From: Mansonella perstans
Lineage: Eukaryota > Nematoda > Chromadorea > Rhabditida > Onchocercidae
NCBI GenBank assembly: GCA_037074765.1
Contig: JBAMDO010000030.1
Location: forward strand, 310,001-374,000
Length of the DNA: 64,000 nucleotides
Direction: 5' to 3'
Under the pieces are notes generated by a model. It did not search any database. It had not been told where the DNA came from and saw nothing but the letters and a program-made list of their open reading frames with translations. Positions within the stretch are counted from its first letter, which is position 1; every line of letters starts with the position of its first letter. The translations under genes and the position numbers were made by a program. Below, one piece after another: positions 33,846 to 44,600 of this stretch.

Positions 33846-35078
33846 ATGGGTGAAGTTAGTCGACGAAGGGATCAACGTATCATTTGGGTGGACTGCGAAA
33901 TGACCGGTCTCGATGTGAGCAGTAGAACAGTCGTCGAAATTGCTTGTGTTGTTACGGAAGCTGATTTAACTGTAACTATCTTTGCAGTTCTTTCTTTTCA
34001 AGTTCAGATTTGATGAAATCGGTGATTTTGATTTCCAGAAAAGTCTGAAAAATGTTTTATTTTAAAGTTAACACTCGGCACTTTTTGTATTTTGCATGAC
34101 ATTTGCATAATATATTCGGGATTAGTTTGAATTTAAAAAAAAAAAAAAAGAAATTTATATAATTTGAACTTTGTCAACTAAGAAATGAGTTGTTGCCAGG
34201 TTGTGGAAAAAGGACTTGATTTGATCATATCACAACCAGAGGATGTTCTTGATCGAATGGATGACTGGTGCAAAACAACATTCACATCTAATGGTCTTTT
34301 GCAGGAAATACGGTCAAGTAAGATAACTATGAAACAGGCCGAAAATGAGGTGATTTTGTTACTGTAATTTATCATAATAAATTTTTCTATGAGTAAGCAA
34401 GTAAGAGAGGCAATTAAGCTACAGAAATTTCGGAAAGCAAATGGGTTTATTTTATGCATCTCTCATGCTCAACATATTCGTATTTCTTTTGAAACAAATT
34501 AGTTTTTAGATACTTATGTTTTATTTTAAAGTTAACGATTAGTTTTTAGTTATTTAATTATATCCGACAACATACTGACCCAGGTCAATGTCCTCTCGGT
34601 GGTCACTTCTCATGCTCAACATATTCGTATTTCTTCTGAAACAAATTAGTTTTCAGGTACTTAATTATGTCCGACAACATACTGCCCCAGGTATGTGTCC
34701 ACTTGGTGGTAATTCTGTTGGTTCTGATCGAATTTTCCTGCAAAAATATATGCCCATGCTTGAAAAGCATTTACACTACCGAATCATCGATGTATCTAGT
34801 ATAAAAGAGGTCAAGTTTTTGTCCAGAATTTCTGTTGTTGGGAATAATTGATGTCTTCCACCAGTCTTCATTTTTCATCAATTTTAAAGTTTTCAGTTCT
34901 CATCGGTTTTCACTGTTTTTCATTACTGAACGCATTTCAGTTGGTGAAGCGATGGTACCCCGACATATATGTGAGGAGACCACAAAAAAAAAATACCCAT
35001 CGAGCACTCGATGACATTTATGAAAGTATTCAAGAATTGGATTGGTATAAAAAGAATATTTTCAAACCATCAATATAA
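33846..35078 (+). CDS. REXO2: Oligoribonuclease, DEDDh 3'-5' exonuclease (REXO2/Orn)
   Basis: This enzyme degrades 2-5-nt RNA and DNA oligonucleotides to mononucleotides, in mitochondria and cytosol. Four exons, all phase 0: 33846-33971, 34200-34349, 34657-34809, 34941-35078, giving 188 residues, close to the 181 of bacterial Orn. Catalytic residues are all present: D16 and E18 in WVDCEMTGLD, D116 in GGNSVGSDRIFL, and H163 and D168 in THRALDD. The HYRIIDVSSIKE and RRPQKKNTHRALDDIYESI stretches are typical. An in-frame basic extension upstream hints at an alternative mitochondrial start. Intron 2 holds a decayed copy of the start of exon 3. Confidence 0.97.
34459..34716. repeat. Tandem duplication of REXO2 exon 3 start
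   Basis: 34459-34604 and 34605 to about 34716 both run from CTCATGCTCAACATATTCGT through the acceptor into exon 3. The upstream copy has an extra base (GTTATTTAATTATATCCGAC against GTACTTAATTATGTCCGAC) and a stop, so it is not usable. Confidence 0.88.
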
Positions 35079-35093
35079 AATTTGATGGTGTGA

Positions 35094-35099
35094 AATAAA
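35094..35099 (+). terminator. Poly(A) signal of REXO2
   Basis: AATAAA 16 bases after the stop codon, followed by T/G-rich sequence. Confidence 0.65.
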
Positions 35100-36210
35100 C
35101 AGTGCAAAATTTGTTTGTTTTCGTTGTTATATAAGTGTAAAAATATTCGGCTAACAAAAAGTAAATAAATACAAAATCTAGAGAAATACTGAGGTTTTCT
35201 GATTTTCAACATTTTATTCATAACTCTTAATAACGATCTTTACTAACATTTAACACCAAAAAATAAAATTAAAGAAATTGAAATTTTTTAAATCTTTTAG
35301 ATCATAACTGAATATTTCTTTAATTAAACTAAAAATTTCTAATGAAATAATTTAAAACCCAATCCCTTCAATGCAAATAGATGTCACTTCTAAAGTAGCA
35401 GCTATAAACCTGTATGATTAGCGCCACTATTGTCTATAAAAAAAACAAATCTGAACAAGAAAAGTTAAGAATCATGCCGCATAAATGGGAGTGTACATAA
35501 CTTCCTACTTACATTGTCACGCCGCATAGATGAAATTTTCTACCTGTATTATAGCCGATAGATGAAAGTGTAAATTACTTTCTACCTGTATTGTATTTTC
35601 CTTCATTGCCGGTAATTTTTCTGGAGAAGATAAGGAAATACCGATGTTTCTTAGAACTCCTAAAATTTAGAAAAACCAAAATTAGTTGAAAAAAATTGGA
35701 AACAGTATGCCATTTTATATGACATATGTCATAAAAGGCGTGATGTTACACGCACGCAGTGAGAAGGAATATGATATGGTGACAATTTCATATTTTACTT
35801 TCGATCATTCTATAAATTTGCATTTAAATTCTGCTCATTGGTATATTTCATTTGGCAGTGCATTTGGCTGGCTGTGCAGTCTTAAAGTATCTCAGCGATC
35901 GGTGGTTTCTTGGTTGAGCCTTACTTCAATCATCAAGGTTACTTTAGGATGTGATGTGATATTCCCCTACAGTTTTCCGGTTTATTTTGGGACGTGATGT
36001 GACATTCCCATAATTTTCCGCTTTATTTTGGGATGTGATGTGGTATTTCTACAGCTTTTCGATTATTCGGTTCTTCGGTCCTTTATCCCTTCTTGTACAA
36101 AGATTGATGTGTCCCCTGGTCCAGTTCATTGATATGTGTCACAGTGTCACAGCACTTCTTATCGCGGATTATTTCATTTGGAATACAACACGCATTAATA
36201 GATGTGGGAG

Positions 36211-36443
36211 TGATCTATCCGGAGTAGCATAATTCCTGTCCTCTAATGGAGTAATCTATCCGGAATAGCATAATTCTGTCCTCTACTGGAGTAATCTACC
36301 CGGAATAGCATAATTCCTGTCCTCTAATGGAGTAATCTATCCGGAATAGCACAATTCCTGTCCTCTACTGGAGTAACCTATCCGGAATAGCACAATTCCT
36401 GTCCTCTACTGGAGTAATCTATCCGGAATAGCACAATTCCTGT
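36211..36443. repeat. 41-bp minisatellite, ~5.4 copies
   Basis: Units of GGAATAGCATAATTCCTGTC plus CTCTAATGGAGTAATCTATCC begin at 36221, 36262, 36302, 36343, 36384 and 36425. Confidence 0.95.
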
Positions 36444-36571
36444 CTACCTCCCTACCAGCACTCACCAGAGTCAGCTAATTAGAGCTCCGCTATTGCGCTG
36501 CAGCTAGAAATAATCGAAACGAAATACTCAAAAATTTCGCAACCTGTCCATAAACCGTCTGGAGAGAAGCC

Positions 36572-36811
36572 AACCGATGACAGTATTCGGGATTGAATGA
36601 TGTGACTGACTCGGAATCCAGGCCGATGACAGTATTCGGGATTGAATGATGTGACTGACTCGGAATCCAGGCCGATGATAGTATTCGGGATTGAATGATG
36701 TGACTGACTCGGAATCCAGGCCGATGACAGTATTCGGGATTGGATGATGTGACTGACTCGGAATCCAGGCCGATGACAGTATTCGGGATTGAATGATGTG
36801 ACTGGCAAGAA
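36572..36811. repeat. 49-bp minisatellite, ~4.9 copies
   Basis: Units containing CCGATGACAGTATTCGGGAT and GACTGACTCGGAATCCAGG, with copies nearly identical, which suggests recent expansion. 49 is not a multiple of three, so the 118-codon minus-strand ORF across it is a by-product. Confidence 0.95.
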
Positions 36812-37014
36812 AGGTTGTGGTAGTGATGGTGACATTGTCGTCTTAATATCTTTTCATCTAAACCCTTAGATTACCCTAATTTGAATTGTCATTTTTTAGT
36901 TATTCCCGCCTTTTTCTTCGGATAATATTGTGAGTGAGAAATGAAATCTTTTGAAACGAAATATGTCAATCAAAGTTAATTGTAACTTTACTTTGATACC
37001 TTTGTTCGCAGAAC

Positions 37015-38919
37015 ATGCCAGTGGATTATTCTAACTGGAGAACAATTGAAGTATCAGATGACGAGGATGACACGCATCCAAATATTGATACACCTTCGTT
37101 GTTTCGATGGCGACATCAGGCACGTTTGGAGCGTATGGCTGAGCGTAAGCAGGAAAAGGAAAAGTTGATGGAGGGGAAATCATTGGTGGAGAAACGAATA
37201 TTGGTAAGTTTTGAGAAGTTTGTTTCTGTCTTTCTCTTATTGCTAAGTTTTGAAAATTTTCTCTCTCTTTTTTATTTTACGAATTAATTTTAACACCTTA
37301 CTTACAGGAAGTGCAAGAGAAATTGAAAAATAGTGATTTGAACGATGCGGAAAGGATGAAGTTGGAGCATGAAATTGAGGAAGTTAAGAAACAGGAAGAA
37401 GAATATCAAAAAAAGGAGAATGAATTGGCTGAAAAAGAGAAGAACGAACCGTGGAATGTCGATACGATTGGTCATGAAGCCTTCAGTAAAACGGTCCTTC
37501 CTTATTCATCTGTTCTTTCAATTTATTCTCTCTCTACAATTTTGCTTTCTTCTAGTTGATGTTCTAGTCTTTTGATTTATTCTCTCTACAAATTTTATTT
37601 TCGTTCTAGTTTTCAGCGTATCAATAAACTAGGGGATAAGAAAGTCGAAATATCGAAATTATCGGAGGAAGAAGAAAGCAAACGCATGGTTTGTTATAAC
37701 TTTGTTGTATATGCATTTCATCTCTCTGCTGCTGCTTTCCTTCTTTAACTCATCTTTTACAGTTCGAATTTTTCACGAAAAACGAGGATTTGCTGAAATT
37801 ATTTGGCGCTATGCATGGCTTGGAAGAATCGGAGAAGTTTTTGCTAGAATATCCTCATTTAGCATCTGATTTCACTGCGAGTTGGCTTACCATTCAAGCG
37901 CTTAATCTTGCAATGGAATTCGAGGTAAAAAGCAGCTTGATATCTTGATGAAGTTCTTTTTTGATGAAGTTTCATAATGTTCCAACTCTAACATCATTTG
38001 TATCCTGTAGCTCTAATGCTGTTATGTGTGATTCAGGATAAGAAGATGTGTATTATGGCGGAACAGTGCGTTATTATTCAGTACTTGCTGGAATTATCAA
38101 AAACTCTTCATGCACTTGCAACCAACACTAATGTTATCAAGAACTTCTTTAGAAAGTGAATATATTGCTAGTTTCTCCATGTATATCTTTTTCTCTAACT
38201 AACTGACTTATTATTTAGATTGTGGACAGACATTGGTTTTGTTACGTGGCTGAATCTGAATCTGAGCAGTCCTTTGTATTTCTGCAGTCTTTATAATAGT
38301 AGTCCTTATCAGAATTCTTTTATTTTCACATCAATTACTATTTAAACATGAATGAATGTAAATAACTTATTCTTAAATATATATAGATTCCGTGCTGCTG
38401 ATCCTTCGTATGCAAAAATGTTTCGCCAAGAAGTTGATGCTTTCTGTGATAGGCTTCGTAAGAGAGGGAAAGATAAGCGTGATGCAGCAATCGCCGAATT
38501 CGAAGCAGATGAGAAGGCAAAGCGTATTGCTGCATCACCTGGTGGTATCGATCCTCAGGAAGTCTATGAAAGTTTACCTGAGGTTTTCGCTTTTTTTTTT
38601 AAGAACTAAATTTCCTTTAACACTTGTCCAAGGAGTTTGCTTCAAGATGTTGAATCTTAAAAGACTTTTTAATTTGTCGAAGGAGTTTGTTGCTTCATCT
38701 TAGAAGAAAGTTGAATCTTAGAAGAAACCGACGTTTTTTTTTGTTCTTCAGGATATGAAGGCCGCTTTTGATAGTCAAGAAGTGTCACGCTTGCAAGAAG
38801 TCGCCGAGAAGATGGATCGTGAAGTATTTACATATCATTTACAACGATGTATTGATAGTGGTTTATGGATCCCGGACGCAAATGCAGCTAACGAGGAAGA
38901 AAGTGACAGTAAAAATTAA
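37015..38919 (+). CDS. cdc-37: CDC37, Hsp90 co-chaperone for kinases
   Basis: CDC37 loads client protein kinases onto Hsp90 in the cytosol. Seven exons: 37015-37203, 37308-37493, 37617-37688, 37763-37924, 38037-38155, 38387-38582, 38752-38919, giving 363 residues, close to other nematode CDC37 proteins. The start [20 protein letters not shown] matches the family's invariant N-terminus ([14 protein letters not shown]). A charged coiled coil follows (about 25-110), ending in [15 protein letters not shown]. The Hsp90-binding middle domain is [17 protein letters not shown] to [28 protein letters not shown] and [14 protein letters not shown] mark the C-terminal part. Intron 5 contains an unused exon-like ORF. 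Confidence 0.97.
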
Positions 38920-41631
38920 AAATCGTGAAAGTGGCACCTCTGTGGAATATTATTGAATTGATGCTGTTTGATGTAATTATCTTCACAGTTCATAAGAAGA
39001 CACACAGTTTTCTGACTTATTTGAATCATATTCTTCTAATATCTTATAAGAGCTTATGTATTTTTTACTTTATTAACAAACATTTCCTACTAATTTTCAT
39101 CGGTAAACTAATTATTTGTCAAAATGCTTCGTTTTTTTTTTTTTTTTTTTTTTTCAAATAGTTTATATTTTTTTTAAAATAATTGCTTTCTGGGAAAACT
39201 GCTTTGCTTTATTCAGAGAGTTACACACTAATACAAGCTCTTATTATCATCTTTTTCGTCATCACCATCACTAGCAATCATCATCATATAGTCCATCCAT
39301 ATTTATTGTGAAGAAAACCGGAATAATTGCACTTTTTTAATTTTATTGGCAATAAGCTAAATGGTCTTGTGTTTACAGTGGTTATTTCATCGCAAATAAC
39401 AAGATTTTTATGTCAAATTGTCACTTAGTGATTTATTTCCTTGTTTTTAAAATTTCAGATGTATTTACAACTATTCCATCTATCATAATTAAGTAAGATT
39501 TATGAAAAAATTCAAGTCACGATTCGATTTGATCATTTGGTTTTTAAAAAATTCATAAATTTGAATTCAGTTTTTTTAAACAAAATTTTAGTTGCACTCT
39601 CTAAAATATCTTAATCACACAAATGTTTCCAATTATTTTCTGCTTCTTTGTAATCTAACTGGTTAGATCATCATTGTAAATATCATCTTCAATGTAAGTT
39701 GCTCTGGACTAGAGCATTCTTGTACCATAACAGCGTATCGTCATGTTCATTGCCACTATCGAATTATTGATATTATGGTTTTGGTTCCTAACTACCATCT
39801 TTCTGTTAAGATAATAGCATTGCTATTTTTTATCTTAACAAATAAATTTTTTATTAAGTTTGCCCTCAGTAGTTCCAATTCACCTGTATTTTGCCCTCAG
39901 TATAGTTCTAATTCACCTGTATTTTACCCCCAGTATAGTGCTAAAACACCTATAATTTGCCGTCACTAGTCCTAATTTACCTGTTATTTTGCCCTCATTA
40001 GTTCTCCTAATTCACTTGTTGAAATTTCAATTTTCTCGACATTTATTCCTGAGGATTTCAAACAATTTTTGCGGGTGCTACTATCTTTTATTGATTATTT
40101 CAGGCTCTCTGTTCATCTACAGTTGAAAGCAATTATTCACTTTTCAACGCAGCTTTTTAAATTTAAATTGGCACGGAATGAAGGAGGATGAGCTTGTTCT
40201 AATGCAGTTCTAATTAGTTCTAATTATATGCGTAGAGTTTGCATGAACTTGGATAAATCCACTTAAAATTTATCATATGGCCTAGACTAAAAAAGGGATG
40301 AACTTTTGTTTCATTGAGTGCTTACTGTATTCCAATTTAGATAAAGATTGTTGCTTACTGTATTCTTCCAATTTCAGAGACGGTTTTAGATAACGATTGT
40401 TGTTGCCATGTAAGGATGGTCATTTGTTGCCATACAGGAATGGTCATTTGTTGATGGTCACTTGCGGCATTCTACTCAATTTCCTGTGGCAAGAAATCTG
40501 CTGGAATGACCTGTACACCTTGCCTGTAGCAATTTTTTATCGCTGGAAGTTGTTGGGTGCTGTTTGAATGCATTGAACTGAGCTGCTGCTATGTCTTTTC
40601 TGGAATTTTTTGGTGAGAAGTCAGTGGAGCTTCCAAGAGATCTCATAACCTTAGACATCGAGTGGTCGTCCTTCTTGTTAATAATTTCTGTTAAATGATA
40701 GGCATTAATGAAGACAGGAGTCTAGAAACTAATACAATGGGATTGTCAGAAGGATGAATTTATCGATTTAAATTTAATATGAAAGTGCTTTCATTGAATA
40801 CCAGCCGTCTATAGAACGCATTTTTTTATAAAGCGCAAAATTGTAATAAAACATGGGAATTCAACTGATTGACGAGACCATGTGTTAGTGTGACCTGACC
40901 TTAGTGGATTGCATGGCATCCAAAGATTACGAGAGAATTTCTCTAAGAGTTTACCTATCAGCCATTACCTATCAGCATTACCCGAGGATTTCTCTATCTA
41001 AGAATTCATCTATATCAGTCGTATTACCCGAGAATTTCTCTATCTGAGAATTTACCTTGATCAGTAAAATATCATGGCGTTCAGTACAGTACAAGGACAA
41101 GGTTACTACACTAATGGGCTGAATATGTTAAATCTTGACTTAAATCCTGACTCATGCAATTATATCTCGCGCGATATAGTACAATAACCAGTAAGATCTA
41201 AATCTTGAGTTAAATTTTGACTCGATTTAAAAAAACTTGGGTTAAATCTTGATTAATGTAATGGTATCCTACACGATGGAGTACAATAATGGTAAGATAA
41301 CCTGAAATTATGCTATTATAAGGAAGTGGAGAGTAAGTAAGCTGTAGAGTAGTTATAAATTTCCAAATCTTAGCGAAATTTATATTTAAGGGATACAAGT
41401 ACTTATTTCCTCAAGTCAGGAATAAATTTCAGTGGGATCTTTTGCTCTCTGCAAAAATTTTACTTTTGAATTGCGCTGTTAAAATTTTCAAGTTTGCCTG
41501 TGGGTGACTTTAAATTTAAATCTATTTCTTCTTATAACTTCCGACATCCGACATTATTTATATACAGAAAGTTAGAAAAAAGCAGTTAGAATCCTCCTTA
41601 TTTGAGAAGATGTAAGCAGGTGGAATCCTCC
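38920..41631. other. Convergent intergenic region cdc-37 / NRF-6-like gene
   Basis: 2.7 kb of AT-rich sequence with a T22 run near 39131, the TTTGCCCTCAGTA repeat at about 39855-40020, and repeated ACCCGAGAATTTCTCTATCT blocks near 40980-41055. Remaining open frames are short and show no domain. Confidence 0.6.
39855..40020. repeat. ~35-bp degenerate repeat
   Basis: About five copies built on TTTGCCCTCAGTATAGTTCT followed by AATTCACCTGTATT, decaying toward the right end. Confidence 0.85.
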
Positions 41632-41645
41632 TTATTTGAGAAGAT
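41576..41645. repeat. Duplicated stop-codon region of the NRF-6-like gene
   Basis: AATCCTCCTTATTTGAGAAG appears at 41590 and again at 41623. The right copy contains the TAA stop and last codons of the gene on the minus strand; the left copy repeats them in the 3' UTR. Confidence 0.9.
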
Positions 41646-44600
41646 GCAAATTTTGTCCAAAACTGGTAGTTTTAGATTGCTGCTGCAGCCCGTCATCCTT
41701 AGTAGGTATTAGCCCTGCGGCGGTATTTTTATGACCATGGAAGATGATCCTTTCCAAGTTCAATGCTGGCAGCTCAGCAAGCAGAGCACAAATGATACCA
41801 AAAAAGTAGGATAGGATAAGTTGTATGATACAATGCCCAAAAATTGGCCATTTTGTTGTATAAACAATTGGGAATGGTACCAATAAATATGTGAATACTA
41901 CTAGCACCATATGCACCAAATATACCTGAAATATGTGAATATTTAAAATGGTGAAGAATGAGGCACCGCATTGTAACTCATTGTAGACCCCTCTTGTGCA
42001 ACAATTTCAGTGAAAATAACCTAAACACAGTTGTTATACGCGGAATACAGTACTGTGAATTGAGGCGTTAAAAAATAAAATAAAAAAAAAACTGTAAACC
42101 GAATAGCAAAGTGATGATAATGGTATGAAGAATTTCATGCTAAGTATTTTGTTGATCAGTCCTCCATTGCCCGTATGACAAGCATAAATAAGCCAAGCCA
42201 TAGCCAAGGCGAATACTGTCCGATGGAAACCACCATAAAAAAGATGATAAATGGGCCAATCCCAACCCTTAAAAAAACAAAATTTCTTTTGAATTCTTCA
42301 ATAAAGGAAATTTTTGTACAAATGCGCCAATCAATCAATGAGCTAGCAGGTTTCCGTGAATATCAAAAAATATAGAATATTTTATCTTCAGCATAAATAG
42401 TTGCTTCGAAGTGTAAAAGGATTGGTAAAATGTTACCTGTAAGGCTGGATACAAGCCAAAAATGGCCCAGAAGCAAGCAAGGGATGCAAAAACCCAGCCA
42501 AGTGCTTGCAATATCAGACCTTCCTGACGTGTTTGTTTTGTGCATTTTTGAACAATTACTAAATAATATCCTAACAGTAAACCAACAATATACGGTCCTA
42601 TTCGATATTGTGGCTTTATGTACATCAACACGTGGTGCTGCAACGAGGGATTTTTTCGACACTTACAGTAAGATACAGTAAAATCTGAATTCTGAGTCCC
42701 AAAAATTCTAACAGCTAACATCCGTTTTTCTTTGGATTCCTCAGAAAAAAAAATCGAAAAGTTGAAAGATGAAATTAATCAAGAATTTTCTGACCTTAAT
42801 ATTTAATTATGTTTAATTGAGGCTGCACAGAATATTATTCCTTTAAGAATTACCTTAATAAAGTCAGCGCTAAAAATTTTCGGTTGTTTCCAGAGCAACT
42901 GGGATGGCGGGAAATTCCAATATATCATACCAAATATATTTAGAAAACTAGATGATATTATTGTTACTATTGAGACAATAAACCCGATTCGCGGTACTTG
43001 ATGTAGCAGTAATAAGAATATCGGTGAGATGAGGTAATAAATAAATTCGGTACCAATATACCTGAAGTTTTTTTATATCATATCAGTGCATTTATTAAGC
43101 AGGATGACCCTCATATGATTTTATCCATAAACTCATGCGATTACAGCAACCGACTGGGTGGTCATCTTTATCTTCACCGTTGATCACCAAAAAAAATCGA
43201 AGGGTCATTCTTCCAGCAAGTAATTTCTTCAGCAAAGTTGTTACCGGAATGTGAGATTCTTTTAACAGTGCATAGTATGCAACGTAGTAAAGTAAATACA
43301 TGTGTTTCATGAAATAATAAAATTTTCATGAAATAAAATAAATACATGTGTTTCAAATAATAAAATGTCCAGCAATAAATTTAAAGCATAATATCAGTGT
43401 TGAAAGTCTCAATGATTCTGTTAATCTGCAATGTCACCCTATGTTACTCTAAGGTGAGGTAAGGTTCTGTTGCTACTCTCAAATCACACAGCCTGAATAA
43501 TAAATTGAACAATGATGAAATCTATAACTGACCATGCCACGGCATGCAGCGATTTCCAAACAAACTGTTTGCAAAAAGGACATTTTCCCACCAGTGTTTG
43601 GACACTGGACAGCAGGGTCAGTGGGAGGTCATGCCCCATATCGCTTTAAGATAAGTTTAACGTTTTAGGTTCTGTTATTACTCTCAAATCACTCGACATA
43701 AATTATTATTTAATAAATTGAAATCTATAACTGACCATGTCCACGGCATGCAGCGATTTTCAAACAAACTGTTTACAAAAAGGACATTTTCCCACCAGTG
43801 CTTGGGACACTGGACAGCAGGGTCAGTGGGTGGCCACATTGGATGGAAATGCTGAATTGAAGCACGCATTCCAACATCCACCAGTACATATATATAAGCT
43901 GGCCATAAGCGAATGATCCGATGACGGTAGTAACGTAACCAGTAACCGTAAGATGTCCACGTTGGTGTCGTCGTCTCTGGAAAGGAATTTAAAATTTTCA
44001 CATTTCCCTCTTGAAAAAAAGAAAAAAGTTTAAAACAATAGGAATTATTGCTATAATTACTACCACACTACTTCATTTCTTGTTATTACCAAGCATTAAC
44101 TTGATTACCATTGTTGTTAATTATTTATACTACTATTATTATTCTTATAATCAATGCATTAATCATTATGGAGTGAAATACTTGTGAAAGATTAAAGTAG
44201 CTATTGAAAGGCCAAATGATTGAAGCAAATTTAAGCGATGCTTATCTGTAAACAATTCTAGATACGAACCTTATTTTAGTTCTCTTTTAGTTCTCTTATC
44301 ATCTCAGAAATGACCTATCTGCAACAATTTTAGGTATGAACCTTATCAGTTTTCTTATCATTTCAGAAACGTTTCGGAATCCACTTTTTGAGATTCAGAT
44401 ACAGATTCAGTTTTTTAAACCAGTAAAATTTGCAGAATTTGAGATAGATGGTAACTTACCTGGTAAATTCCTGTGAATTTTTTTAAACCAAGTAAAAGCT
44501 GTAAGTGTGGCACTTAGCACCAAAAAAGTATCGACCGCGAGAGTAAAATTTGTAATCCATTGATTGTAGAAGTGACCGACCATATCGTCCTTGTATTCTT

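Larger units (their letters stand above)
35079..37014. other. Intergenic region REXO2 / cdc-37 with two minisatellites
   Basis: 1.9 kb. An ORF at 35686-35997 has no recognisable domain. A short run of GGGATGTGATGTG-type repeats at about 35945-36050 precedes the two arrays listed separately. TTTGTTCGCAG at 37001-37011 just before the cdc-37 ATG is a probable trans-splice acceptor. Confidence 0.55.

Noticed and set aside
36479..36835. 118-codon minus-strand ORF with repeated SQSHHSIPNT-like motifs
   Set aside because: It lies entirely in the 49-bp minisatellite; the period is not a multiple of three and there is no homology or splice context.
42335..42721. 128-codon minus-strand ORF as a separate gene
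   Set aside because: It contains exon 9 of the NRF-6-like gene (42637-42437) plus flanking intron.
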